Shown here: in pieces, positions 18,111-26,621 of the stretch | Layout: every line of letters starts with the position of its first letter | Position numbering within the stretch: position 1 is the stretch's first letter | NCBI GenBank assembly: GCA_003045895.1 | Contig: PZPC01000013.1 | Coordinates: 1 to 64,000, forward strand | Reading direction: 5' to 3' | Origin: Bacteroidota bacterium | GTDB lineage: Bacteria > Bacteroidota > Bacteroidia > Chitinophagales > Saprospiraceae | DNA: 64,000 nt | Translations under genes and position numbers: made by a program | Notes under the pieces: generated by a model | The model's database searches: none | What the model was told of the DNA's origin: nothing | What the model saw: the letters and a program-made list of their open reading frames with translations, nothing else

Positions 18111-18749
18111 TTACCGAAAAAGGTAGTTGATGAAGAAAAAGAGCACCAGGTAAACCCACAGGGCATCCAGGAAATGCCAGTAGATGGTAAGCAGCCGTAG
18201 TTTGAGCCGTTTTTCCGGATCACTAAAATAAACCAATACACTGACGGGTTCCTTCATTTTTTGGTAAGCTTGCCAGAGGAAATAACCCAGAAAAGGAATA
18301 CCACCAATAACGTGGGCGAAGTGCAGGCCGGAAATGACGTAGAGGTAGCCGGCAGAGTTGCCACTATTGATGAATATTTTTTGGTGAAACAACTGGTTCC
18401 AGGCCATGATTTGCATACCCAAAAAAAAGATGGATAAGCCCAGTGTAATACCCAGCGCCAGTTTATAGGTACTGGTGTTGTCGGCGAGGTAGGCGCGTTT
18501 GGCCCACAACATGGTACCGCTGCTGGCGATCAGGATGAGCGTATTGAACAAAAAGAGGGTGGGCAATTTAATGGGGGGCAACTGGTTCTGTACCCGCGAA
18601 TAAACAAAGGCCAGGCTTAGGGAAAGAAAAAGCATACACAAGCTGAAGATCAGCAGAATGAGCAACACATTGTAGGGGTGAAAGGCAAAGGAACCGTACT
18701 CATCTCCGTCGGCCCGGAATTGTTGGCTAAGGGGTATTTTTTCTGGCAT
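18111..18749 (-). CDS. Heme-copper oxidase subunit III family protein
   Basis: Subunit III supports proton uptake and stability of terminal oxidases. From the ATG at 18749 ([11 protein letters not shown]) the protein is 212 aa with about five membrane helices. Family hallmarks are [17 protein letters not shown] and the C-terminal [16 protein letters not shown]. The track's 13-residue upstream extension (MIAAGKK...) lies inside the DUF2256 gene and is not needed. No oxidase subunits I, II or IV are nearby, so this is an orphan subunit in an unusual context. The start overlaps the DUF2256 coding region by 23 bases. Confidence 0.85.
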   Translation of the reverse strand: MPEKIPLSQQFRADGDEYGSFAFHPYNVLLILLIFSLCMLFLSLSLAFVYSRVQNQLPPIKLPTLFLFNTLILIASSGTMLWAKRAYLADNTSTYKLALGITLGLSIFFLGMQIMAWNQLFHQKIFINSGNSAGYLYVISGLHFAHVIGGIPFLGYFLWQAYQKMKEPVSVLVYFSDPEKRLKLRLLTIYWHFLDALWVYLVLFFFINYLFR

Positions 18750-18903
18750 GATTTTTATTTTTACGACTTTCTTGCCGGCAGCGATCACTGCAGAACTTCA
18801 CTTCCTCCCACACGCGCTCCCATTTTTTACGCCAGGTGAACGGCCGTTGGCAATGCTGGCATTTTTTTTGGGGCAAGTCGGATTTTTGCTTGGCTCGTGG
18901 CAT
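18727..18903 (-). CDS. DUF2256 zinc-ribbon-like protein, 58 aa (absent from ORF track)
   Basis: Translating the minus strand from the ATG at 18903-18901 gives 58 residues ending at TAG (18729-18727). The protein has a four-Cys pattern, [18 protein letters not shown] then VKFCSDRC, characteristic of DUF2256. CxxC pairs suggest zinc binding; the function is unknown. In many genomes DUF2256 genes are linked to cryptochrome/photolyase genes, and such a gene lies 10 kb away here. It is too short for the 60-aa ORF track. Its 3' end overlaps the oxidase subunit III start by 23 bases in another frame, so translational coupling is likely; the upstream gene ends 46 bases away. Confidence 0.92.
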   Translation of the reverse strand: MPRAKQKSDLPQKKCQHCQRPFTWRKKWERVWEEVKFCSDRCRQESRKNKNHARKNTP

Positions 18904-18949
18904 GCCTATCTAACTTCGTTCCGACGGAAAAGTTGGTAAAGTGGCGACC

Positions 18950-20674
18950 TTATTTTTGTAAATCTGCTTCTAACTGATTCAATCGCGTATTGATCTCGCG
19001 GTGTTGGGATTCCAGGTCGACCAGGTGTTTACCTTCTTTGGCCAGGTGTTCATCAAAACGCAGGAAGTTAGCTGCAATCCGCTGCTTGAGGTGCTGAATA
19101 TAGGTCTTCAGGGTGTCCGTTACTTCACCCAGTAGCCGTTCCCGGCCCCGGTCGATTTCCAGCTGAAAGCCTTCCGTTACTTTGCGCCGCTTGGAACGGG
19201 TACTGAAACCGGCAAAGAGGATGCCGATGGCCGTTAAAATGCCTCCCGTGACGTCGAGCATCCCGATTTGGCTAACGGTCATCAGGATGACGCCAATTGC
19301 CGCAATTCCGGAGCCGGCCGCCAGGTTCGGCGACAAATTGGTGCGTTCCGGAAACAAGGATTCGTCGGTAAAATTTTCGGTCCGGCTGATGAACCGGGAA
19401 AACTGGTCTTGCAAGTCGCGCAGGACATTCTCCCGGCGCTCGGCAATATCGCTGAAGATCTCGTGGTCGTTGCTGAGAATGGTTTTACTGGAACGGATTT
19501 GCAGGTCGATCATTTTGGCCATTTGCTGGATGCTGCCAGCCAGGTCTATCATTCCTTCGTTGAGGCGTTTTTGGAGGGCCGTATTGAGTTCGTCTTCCAG
19601 TTCTTTGGCCAACTGGGTCAGCCATTCCTGGGCACCCGGCGTTTTGGTAAAAATGCTGCTCACCGAGCGTTTGAGCAAGCCGAAAAGACTCAATCCTGCT
19701 TCTAATTCCAGGTATTTTTTGGTCGTAATCCGATCGTATGCTCCGAGCAAGGCATCCGACAACAGTTCCACTTGCTTGTAACTTTTGCGCTCCTGCTCGT
19801 TCAGGGTTTCGTCAATTTGATCCCGGAATGCTTCGTCGGCATGAAACTGTTGGCGGCGTAGCACCAGCCCCTCGGTAATCCGGGCATTGATATTTTGGGC
19901 GGTTTGCACGCTGTTGAAAAGCTTCAGGGCCGGTGCCTGGCCCCCGGTGATATTGTCGGTGATGTAATTGCGCAGGGGAAGAAAGCCACTGTCTGCTACC
20001 AGTCCTTCCTGTTCCTGCTTGGCCGATACCGCGAAGATGTGTGGTTCGGTCATGCCTTTCTTCAGCGCGAAGTCCCGCACGCCCTGGATGTTGATAGCCA
20101 GGTCTTCGGCGGGCATTAAGTCTTTTTGCTGAAGGACAAAAATGACCTTCTTGCGCCATTCGCCCTGGATGAAATCGAAAAAGGACCAGGCAGACTGGCG
20201 GTAGGGGTTTTTGGCTTCAAAAACGAAGACGATCAAATCCGAAGCCGGCACAAAGCGTTCGGTAATCTCCTGGTGGTGCTCCACAATGGTGTTGGTTCCC
20301 GGGGTATCGACAATGGCGATATCGCGGAGAATATCAACCGGAAGAATGATCTTTTTGAGGTATTCATTGACTTGTACCTCCGCCCGCTCTTCACCGTAGA
20401 GGATCTGTTGGATGGTGTCGGTCATCGGTTGAGGAGCCACTTTGGTGATCTCCTCACCGGTGGCGAGCAAAGCATTGATAAAGCTACTTTTGCCCGCTTT
20501 AACTTCACCTACAATGACGAACATAAAGGGTTCGTGCAGCCGGTTGCGCAGTTCACTCAGGGTGGCACTCAATTCTTCGTGACCGATGCGAATGGTCAAC
20601 TCATGCAGGTCTTTGATACTTTCCTCCAACTGAGCACGCTGGGCTTGCAATTGTTGATTGAGCAGTTTGGCCAC
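18950..20674 (-). CDS. Bacterial dynamin-like GTPase
   Basis: A 574-residue dynamin-family protein, a membrane-remodelling GTPase class. G1/P-loop GEVKAGKSSFINALL (about 56-70), G2 Thr in PMTDTIQQI, G3 DTPGTN (123-128) and a non-canonical G4 LQQKDLM (181-187; Lys-Asp kept, no N/TKxD). Long helical segments follow, then a hydrophobic hairpin (GIAAIGVILMTVSQIGM...GILTAIGILFAGF, roughly 455-490) suited to membrane insertion, and a C-terminal coiled coil. It is single, not in the tandem pair seen for some bacterial dynamins. It is first of a leftward run with DUF2256 and oxidase subunit III. Confidence 0.88.
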   Translation of the reverse strand: MAKLLNQQLQAQRAQLEESIKDLHELTIRIGHEELSATLSELRNRLHEPFMFVIVGEVKAGKSSFINALLATGEEITKVAPQPMTDTIQQILYGEERAEVQVNEYLKKIILPVDILRDIAIVDTPGTNTIVEHHQEITERFVPASDLIVFVFEAKNPYRQSAWSFFDFIQGEWRKKVIFVLQQKDLMPAEDLAINIQGVRDFALKKGMTEPHIFAVSAKQEQEGLVADSGFLPLRNYITDNITGGQAPALKLFNSVQTAQNINARITEGLVLRRQQFHADEAFRDQIDETLNEQERKSYKQVELLSDALLGAYDRITTKKYLELEAGLSLFGLLKRSVSSIFTKTPGAQEWLTQLAKELEDELNTALQKRLNEGMIDLAGSIQQMAKMIDLQIRSSKTILSNDHEIFSDIAERRENVLRDLQDQFSRFISRTENFTDESLFPERTNLSPNLAAGSGIAAIGVILMTVSQIGMLDVTGGILTAIGILFAGFSTRSKRRKVTEGFQLEIDRGRERLLGEVTDTLKTYIQHLKQRIAANFLRFDEHLAKEGKHLVDLESQHREINTRLNQLEADLQK

Positions 20675-20759
20675 ACTTAACGGGTTTGATGAATAAAACG
20701 AAACTTACCCTGCGCAAGCTAATGAATCAGGGTGGGTTGCTGACCCCTTAAATCTTTTG

Positions 20760-21404
20760 TTAAGACGCAGAAACGCTGCTAAGATACAGATTGGATTGGG
20801 GTCCCTGACAAAAGATAAGGTCTAAAATACTCAAATTGGGAATAAAGCCATGTTTTTCACCAAAGACCTGGGGGTAGGCCGGGAAGATCGTCCCGGTTGA
20901 TCCTTCACTAAAGGTAGCGGGCGGTAAGGTGTTTCTGATATCCACGGTGGATGGGGGCAAGTCCTGGGCGTAGGCCGTCGTTGGTTGAATGGTTTTGTCG
21001 GCCCAATGCAGGAACCCGAAGACCGTCGTGAGGAGCGCCAGGTTGAAATCCCAAAGATGAGCATACTGCTTCGTTAAAAAATGCGGTGCCAACGCATCGG
21101 CATAGTAGGCGAAAAAAGGGGAATTACCGTAAGCCGATTGAATACTTTGCCAATGTTGCCGGTGCCAGGGCTCGTGGTAGGTTAGTGCAACTTGCTGAAT
21201 GGGTTGTTGGTTGTTTTTGCCTTTGGCCAACGGAATACTCAACCGCTGAACCCCATTGGCACCTAACAAGTGGCAACGGTTGCGATAACTCCCTTTTTGG
21301 TAGTTTTCACAAGCTTCCACCAATACCAGATCAGCCTTTTTGAAATGATGAAATGCATCAATACAAGGCAGATAATGCAATTCGGATAGCACGGTGGAAG
21401 GCAT
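20760..21404 (-). CDS. WbqC family protein
   Basis: From the ATG at 21404 the product is 214 aa and opens with STVLSELHYLPCIDAF, the typical WbqC N-terminus, followed by CENYQKGSYRNRCHLLGANG and TYHEPWHRQHWQSIQSAYGNSPFF. WbqC-like proteins occur in surface polysaccharide loci and are proposed to act in glycan precursor synthesis; the exact reaction is uncertain. The longer ORF of the track would begin inside the 21451-21503 hairpin and encode repeat-derived sequence (LPTAHLRFPI), so I reject it. No other polysaccharide gene is adjacent. Confidence 0.88.
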   Translation of the reverse strand: MPSTVLSELHYLPCIDAFHHFKKADLVLVEACENYQKGSYRNRCHLLGANGVQRLSIPLAKGKNNQQPIQQVALTYHEPWHRQHWQSIQSAYGNSPFFAYYADALAPHFLTKQYAHLWDFNLALLTTVFGFLHWADKTIQPTTAYAQDLPPSTVDIRNTLPPATFSEGSTGTIFPAYPQVFGEKHGFIPNLSILDLIFCQGPQSNLYLSSVSAS

Positions 21405-21450
21405 GGGCAGTGGAAAGGACGAGGTATTAATTAAAATGAAAATAGGAAAC

Positions 21451-21503
21451 CGGAGGTGGGCGGTCGGAAGCAAGACCTTCTCACTTCCGACCGCCCACCT
21501 CCG
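21451..21503. repeat. 20-bp perfect inverted repeat made of the CTTCCGAC/CCCACCTCC repeat
   Basis: CGGAGGTGGGCGGTCGGAAG (21451-21470) and its exact reverse complement (21484-21503) flank a 13-nt loop, and CGACTTCCGA follows the second arm. It lies between the subtilase stop and the wbqC start. It could act as a terminator, though there is no T-tract. The units match those at 30-143, so it probably arose from two oppositely oriented repeat copies. Confidence 0.8.
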
Positions 21504-21516
21504 ACTTCCGATTTCG

Positions 21517-23169
21517 TTACGCTTTCGGCGTCAGACCAGGATCGCGGGCGGGTGCTTTCTTCTTGGCACCTTTCGTTTGAATGGCCATTTCTACTGCGCG
21601 GAAGGTGTTGGCTATGCCACCGCTTACCGACAGTTTGCTCAACGTGGCTTTACCGTCTTCACCCGGAACATTAACCATTTGCTGGGGCTTCACCGAAGAA
21701 TCCATGATGATCTGCTTCACCTGCTCAGCGGTCAGGTCGGGGAAGTAGGAGCGCAATAGTGCGGCGAGGCCAGCAACCATTGGAGCAGCCATACTCGTAC
21801 CCTGCAGGTCTTCGTATTCGTTGTTGGGGACGGTAGAGTAGATTTCTACCCCTGGCGCGAAGACGTCTACTTTATCGGCACTCCAGTTGGAGAAGTCAGC
21901 CGTCAGGTTTTCGTCATTAGCAGGGCCCATGGCACCGATTTCTATCCAATTGTCGGCGTACTTGGGCTTTAAAAAGCCTTTTTTGGCAAATTTGTCATTG
22001 GGGTAATTGTTGTCAAACTGGTTCTCCTTGCCGTCGTTGCCAGCTGCGTGTACCAGTAAAACATCTTTGGAGCGGGCGTAACGCACCGCATCATCAACGG
22101 CAGCTTTGTAGGGCGACTCGCCTTTGCCAAAACTCATGTTGATCACAGTGGCGCCGTTATCTACGGCGTAGCGAATGGCGTTGGCCACGTCTTTGTCGCG
22201 TTCATCACCATTGGGTACCGCGCGTACCGACATGATGCGGACGTTGCTGGCTACCCCGTCCATACCAATACCGTTGCCACGGATAGCGGCAACAATACCG
22301 GCTACGTGGGTACCGTGTCGGGCATCAGGGCCTTCCACGTCGTTGTTGCCATAGTTGCGGTCATTCAAATTGGCCGGATCATCACCCACAATAGCGCGGG
22401 CATCGTATTCCGGGTTCCAGTTGAAGTTGTACGATTCGCCGAAGTAATCAGCGGCACCTTTCACCTGGCCATAAACGTCGGCGAAGTCTTCGCCTTTGTC
22501 GAGGATACCATTCATAAATTGGGCGGCTTTGCCTACATTGCCAGCATCTTCAACATGCTTTTCAACATCCGCCTGTTTGATATTGCCCGGTTTTTTACCA
22601 ATGGCCTCCACAAGGTCGTCCATCATTTCCAGTGTCCGGCCGTACAGCAGGGCATTGGGCTCCAGGCTACTCCGCTTTTCTTCAATGGTTTTTTCGTATT
22701 CCTTGAACTGGTTGTAGTCCTTGCGGGCAGATTTTGACAACTTGGCCACGTCCACGCCGTCAAAACGAGTCTTGTACTGACGGTACATGCGGATGATTTC
22801 CAGGTTTTCAGCATTGATGTTCTGACCGTCTTTGCCACCAATGAAATTCCAACCATGGATATCATCGATGTAGCCGTTTTGGTCGTCGTCAATGCCGTTG
22901 CCGGGGATTTCGTTTTTGTTGACCCACATGATGTCGGCCAGATCTTCGTGCTCGGCATCTACGCCCGAGTCAATGATGGCAACAATCACCGTCTGCCCGC
23001 CCTTGCCCGCGAGTAATTCAGCGTAAGCCTTGTCGGTACTCATGCCAGGGAAACCGTCCTTTGTGAGGTCCAGTTGGGGCCAATTCTTGGGCGTTGGCGT
23101 TTCTGATTGGGCGCTTAGCAGGGAGAATCCAAGTAGGAATATAAATCCTAAAAATTGATGCAGTTTCAT
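21517..23169 (-). CDS. Secreted S8 (subtilisin-like) serine peptidase
   Basis: From the ATG at 23169 (MKLHQFLGFIFLLGFSLLSAQ) the protein is 550 aa with a Sec signal peptide. The S8 triad is complete: Asp in VIVAIIDSGVDAEHEDL, His in RHGTHVAGIVAAIRGNG, Ser in GTSMAAPMVAGLAALL. Between Asp and His is an insertion of about 150 residues, rich in Lys/Glu helices (KSARKDYNQFKEYEK...EKHVEDAGNVGKA), unlike compact subtilisins and common to large Bacteroidota S8 enzymes. No T9SS tail is visible; the C-terminus is basic (KGAKKKAPARDPG). The track's 14 extra N-terminal residues are not needed. Confidence 0.92.
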   Translation of the reverse strand: MKLHQFLGFIFLLGFSLLSAQSETPTPKNWPQLDLTKDGFPGMSTDKAYAELLAGKGGQTVIVAIIDSGVDAEHEDLADIMWVNKNEIPGNGIDDDQNGYIDDIHGWNFIGGKDGQNINAENLEIIRMYRQYKTRFDGVDVAKLSKSARKDYNQFKEYEKTIEEKRSSLEPNALLYGRTLEMMDDLVEAIGKKPGNIKQADVEKHVEDAGNVGKAAQFMNGILDKGEDFADVYGQVKGAADYFGESYNFNWNPEYDARAIVGDDPANLNDRNYGNNDVEGPDARHGTHVAGIVAAIRGNGIGMDGVASNVRIMSVRAVPNGDERDKDVANAIRYAVDNGATVINMSFGKGESPYKAAVDDAVRYARSKDVLLVHAAGNDGKENQFDNNYPNDKFAKKGFLKPKYADNWIEIGAMGPANDENLTADFSNWSADKVDVFAPGVEIYSTVPNNEYEDLQGTSMAAPMVAGLAALLRSYFPDLTAEQVKQIIMDSSVKPQQMVNVPGEDGKATLSKLSVSGGIANTFRAVEMAIQTKGAKKKAPARDPGLTPKA

Positions 23170-23385
23170 GAAAATAGTTGATGTTTGAGAAAAAGCAGCT
23201 ACCCACTTCAACCTATAAAACAGGCTACGCAGATGCCACTGTAATTACTTCTATGTATTATAAACGTTCAAAATTAGAAAACGAACGCATTGTTTAGACC
23301 TTAAAATATCATATTAGTAACCAATTGTTACCTATTGGCAGTGAATGAACGATTTTTGACTATTAAATGATATTTGTGCCGCGAA

Positions 23386-24186
23386 TTATTCCCCGGCCAG
23401 GTGCAGCATCCGATCCTCGACCAGGCGCACCAGGTCGGTAAATTTGGGATCCCTTTTCATTTCCCGTTGCCGGTGGAGGGGCAGGTCAACGTGGATGTGT
23501 TCGACAAATTTCGAAGGCGCCTTTTTCATGATATAAATATCATCGGCCAGGTAGACGGCTTCGCTGATGTCGTGGGTGACAAAAATGACGGTCGGGTGGA
23601 TTTCTCGCCATAGTTCAGCAAGTAGGTCCTGCATTTGCAGGCGGGTATTGATGTCGAGGGCACCAAAGGGCTCGTCCATTAAGAGGATTTCCTGGTTGGC
23701 GAGCAAGCTACGGGCAATAGCTACCCGTTGTAGTTGCCCCCCGGACAGGGTAGGGTACTGGGCAAATTTTTGCTCGTGCCCGGCCAGCCCTACCTTATGG
23801 ATCATTTCCATGGCCACGCTGGTTCGTTCTTTTTCCGTAGCTCCCCGATAGTCCAGTGCCAGTGCTACGTTTTCCAACACCGTCAGCCACGGTAAGCTGG
23901 AATATTGCTGGAAAACCATCCCGACCCGGTTGTCAGGACCAATCGGCTGCTCGTGCATAAGAACTTCCCCGGAAGTCGGTGCCTGCAAGCCGGCAATGTA
24001 GCGCAGCACCGTAGATTTCCCACAGCCGCTGGGGCCGAGAATAACGACGAACTGCCCTTGGGCGGGTTTATCTTCCACCAGGAAGTCCATCTCCTGGATA
24101 ATGAAGCTTTGGCCGCCGTCGTAGCTTTGTGACACCTGGCGCAGCTCGATGATGTTTTTGTAGGACGAATCGTTAAATACGGACAT
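23386..24186 (-). CDS. NitT/TauT-type ABC transporter ATP-binding protein
   Basis: A 266-residue ABC ATPase of the SsuB/TauB/NrtD class. Walker A GPSGCGKST, Q-loop VFQQYSSLPWLTVLENV, signature LSGGQLQRVAIARSLL, Walker B LLMDEPFGALD and the switch His in IFVTHDISEAVYLAD are all present. The family energises uptake of nitrate, sulfonates, taurine, pyrimidine precursors or similar small anions; the substrate here cannot be told. It begins 2 bases after the permease gene ends, so they are co-translated. Confidence 0.93.
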   Translation of the reverse strand: MSVFNDSSYKNIIELRQVSQSYDGGQSFIIQEMDFLVEDKPAQGQFVVILGPSGCGKSTVLRYIAGLQAPTSGEVLMHEQPIGPDNRVGMVFQQYSSLPWLTVLENVALALDYRGATEKERTSVAMEMIHKVGLAGHEQKFAQYPTLSGGQLQRVAIARSLLANQEILLMDEPFGALDINTRLQMQDLLAELWREIHPTVIFVTHDISEAVYLADDIYIMKKAPSKFVEHIHVDLPLHRQREMKRDPKFTDLVRLVEDRMLHLAGE

Positions 24187-24188
24187 AA

Positions 24189-25307
24189 TTAGGAAATATA
24201 GGAACGTTGAAAACGGATTTCACCGTAAATAACAGCAATCAAACCCGTAATAACCGTGATGTACAGTAAGCTTTGGAGGGGTTGGGCCCAGTTTGGGAAA
24301 ATACTGCTGAGCAGTAAAAACAGCATTACGCTACCCAGCATCATCCAGAACCCGTACCGCACCTCTTTCAAGCCCGTAAAAACGGTCTTGTAGTATTTGT
24401 GGGGAAACAAGCGCTTGTCGAGGTAGACAAAGAGTCGGTCCTGCAGAAAACCCACCAAAATGATGACCAACAACCAGGCAAAAACCTTGTCTACTTTGCC
24501 GTATTTACCATTGAGCCAGATCATGGCGCCGACGCCACCTTCCCGGTTGAGCAGCTCGGCGATGATGATATAGGTCCAACTGATGGCCGTAAGTACCCGG
24601 ATGTCATCCATCAATTTACTGAGGACCGCTGGAAAATACACCGACTTGATCATTTGCCAGTTGGTAGCGCCCAGGGTAAAGACGGTGGTGAGGTATACAT
24701 CTTCTACTTCTTTGATCCGTTGAATAACCACCGGCAATAAATACACCAGGATACCAAAGGCCAAAAAAGCGATCTTCATGCTATCGCCCACGCCAAACCA
24801 GAGGATAAACAAACCGGTGACGGCCGTTAGTGGTAAGTAACGCAAGGCATCAACCTGCTTGCTGAACAAGCCCCGCAGAATGGGCAATAAACCAATGGGG
24901 AAACCAATAAAAATGGCTAAAAAGACGGCCCAAAAGTAGCCTTGCAGGTTGCGCCACACCGAAATCCAGGTGTTTTTCGCCAGTTGATCATCCCGTTGCA
25001 ACAGCGGAAATGCTTGCAACACTTCGTTGGGTGGCGGGAGCAAGGGGTAGATTTTTTCAAATTCAGTAGCATTCGCCAGATTGATAGAGTCGACCTGGAG
25101 AATACTGTCCAGGTTAATCGCAAAATCATCCTTCTCCTGGTCCAGCATAGAAGGAAGGTGGGTGTTGTAGTCAATGACGGGGCGCTCAATAGACAACATT
25201 TCTGCCAGCCCCCACCAGATTAGAACAACAATGACCAGCCCAGCCAGCGCCAGCAGCAATTGTTGCCGGCCGTTGTAACGGTCTCTTAAATGTAATAGTG
25301 AAGCCAT
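24189..25307 (-). CDS. NitT/TauT-type ABC transporter permease with extra periplasmic segment
   Basis: From the ATG at 25307 (MASLLHLRDRY) the protein is 372 aa. After the first helix (LLLALAGLVIVVLIWWGLAEML) comes a loop of about 80 residues, longer than in SsuC/TauC (includes LDQEKDDFAINLDSIL). The normal LPPPNEVLQAFPLL segment and the transporter core follow. The EAA-type coupling loop TTVFTLGATNWQMIKSVYFPAVL contacts the ATPase. No substrate-binding protein is encoded beside the pair in this window. The C-terminus has two additional helices after a basic stretch (RLFPHKYYK). The 28-residue upstream extension of the ORF track is unlikely. Confidence 0.85.
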   Translation of the reverse strand: MASLLHLRDRYNGRQQLLLALAGLVIVVLIWWGLAEMLSIERPVIDYNTHLPSMLDQEKDDFAINLDSILQVDSINLANATEFEKIYPLLPPPNEVLQAFPLLQRDDQLAKNTWISVWRNLQGYFWAVFLAIFIGFPIGLLPILRGLFSKQVDALRYLPLTAVTGLFILWFGVGDSMKIAFLAFGILVYLLPVVIQRIKEVEDVYLTTVFTLGATNWQMIKSVYFPAVLSKLMDDIRVLTAISWTYIIIAELLNREGGVGAMIWLNGKYGKVDKVFAWLLVIILVGFLQDRLFVYLDKRLFPHKYYKTVFTGLKEVRYGFWMMLGSVMLFLLLSSIFPNWAQPLQSLLYITVITGLIAVIYGEIRFQRSYIS

Positions 25308-25400
25308 ATTGGGTTTGCCTGTTAAAGAAGCTACCAAGGTACTAAGTCTGCGCGAATTGCTGAAATTAATCCTCATTCCGGCTAATAACACTTTTTCCTA

Positions 25401-25460
25401 CCTTTACACGCTTAAGCATTTGGACAATAATAAATTTACATTTTTACACTCTTCCCCTCC
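25401..25460. repeat. Dispersed intergenic repeat, copy 2
   Basis: A 39-base core (25411-25449) is matched at 51039-51077 with a single C/T difference, and both copies run from TTTACAC into a CTTCCC tract. Here it fills the gap directly before the methyltransferase ATG. It is related in its TTTACAC and CTTCCC parts to 30-143. Confidence 0.85.
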
Positions 25461-26300
25461 ATGCCCGTACCTTGGTCTACCCATTTTCACTGGTTGGGTG
25501 TAGCTTGTCGCTACTACCTACGGGCGCGTACCCGCTACGATGTGCATTCCCCTTTTCTGGCCAACTGGGTCGCGAAAGTATTGGAAGATCGGCGCGAATT
25601 TTATGCCTTTGACGATATTGCTGCCGTTCGCCGCTTCTGGCGACAATCCCCCCAGCGGGTTGATTATGCCCATGATCTGGGTGCCGGGAGCCGGGCGGGG
25701 CAGGGGCGGCAGCGGCGCGTGCGCGATCTGGTTCGTTGGAGCGCTATCGACCAATTTAGTGGTCAATTACTTTTTCGGATGGTTTTGCAAGCTCAGCCAA
25801 AAACGATCCTGGAATTGGGTACCAATCTCGGTTTTTCGGCCATGTACTTGCGGGCGGCGGCCCGTGGCGCCCAATTTATTACGATCGAAGGCAACGAAAC
25901 GGTGGCGCGTCTGGCTGCTCACTCCCTTGAGCGGGCCAATTTGCCGCCCGTTGAAATTCGGACAGGTGCCTTCGCGGCGGTCTTGCCCGGCGCTTTACGC
26001 GATTTGCAGCAGGTAGATTTTGCCTGGCTCGATGGTGACCACCGCGGAGACGCTACCCTCGCGTATTACGAACAAATTTTACCTGCGTTGCAACAGGACA
26101 GCGTCTTGGTCGTCGGCGATATCCATTGGTCGGCAGATATGGAACAGGCCTGGAACCAGCTGAAGGCCCGGCCTGAGGTTACGTTGAGTATAGACCTGTT
26201 GCACCTCGGGGTTCTTTTCTTTCGCCCGCAGCAGAAAGCCAAAGAAGATTACACGCTGATTCAGGCCAGATGGAAGCCCTGGCGGCTGGGGTTTTGGTAG
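25461..26300 (+). CDS. Class I SAM-dependent methyltransferase
   Basis: A 279-residue protein with motif I TILELGTNLGFSAMYL (SAM-binding loop, about residues 114-129), an acidic strand end ITIEGNE, and motif IV-like DFAWLDGDHRGDATLAYYEQ, resembling O-methyltransferase/class I enzymes. The N-terminal 60 residues (RYYLRARTRYDVHSPFLANWV) are characteristic of a Bacteroidota group. The substrate is unknown. The ATG directly follows the dispersed repeat with no room for a separate promoter, so transcription probably starts inside or before the repeat. Confidence 0.85.
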   Translation: MPVPWSTHFHWLGVACRYYLRARTRYDVHSPFLANWVAKVLEDRREFYAFDDIAAVRRFWRQSPQRVDYAHDLGAGSRAGQGRQRRVRDLVRWSAIDQFSGQLLFRMVLQAQPKTILELGTNLGFSAMYLRAAARGAQFITIEGNETVARLAAHSLERANLPPVEIRTGAFAAVLPGALRDLQQVDFAWLDGDHRGDATLAYYEQILPALQQDSVLVVGDIHWSADMEQAWNQLKARPEVTLSIDLLHLGVLFFRPQQKAKEDYTLIQARWKPWRLGFW

Positions 26301-26621
26301 CATTACGGATAAACCGGACTACAACCAGGCCAATAAATAAGGGTAGCTAAACGAGATGCTGAGTTATTTATTTTTGCGGGATGGCTTATTTTTTAGAAAT
26401 CAGTGGATGGCCCATTTGGCCGAATATTGTTCAGTGAGGCCGTTAAACAGGAACGCATAATCGGGGAAGAAGAATTACTGGTAGACAATTATTTTATAAT
26501 CAGGAGGTTGCTATTGCTACGTGAAGCACTTTGGTAGCAATTAATTAAGATTCGCTTAACATTGAGTGTGTAATTTTACGGATATTTGTGCAAACAACTT
26601 ATTCATTAAAATCACTAATTT
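26301..26621. other. 321-base intergenic region before the TonB receptor
   Basis: A+T-rich, no ORF of note on either strand. The last 60 bases should hold the receptor promoter: GATATTTG (26581-26588) is a one-mismatch -7 box, but no TTG sits at the normal distance. No strong hairpin was seen. Confidence 0.5.

Noticed and set aside
18748-18939. 63-aa plus-strand ORF between oxidase subunit III and the dynamin gene
   Set aside because: The same bases encode the DUF2256 protein on the minus strand, which has a conserved four-Cys pattern.
21405-21473. N-terminal extension of the wbqC ORF
   Set aside because: It translates part of the inverted repeat (LPTAHLRFPI), while MPSTVLSELHYLP at 21404 is the family start.
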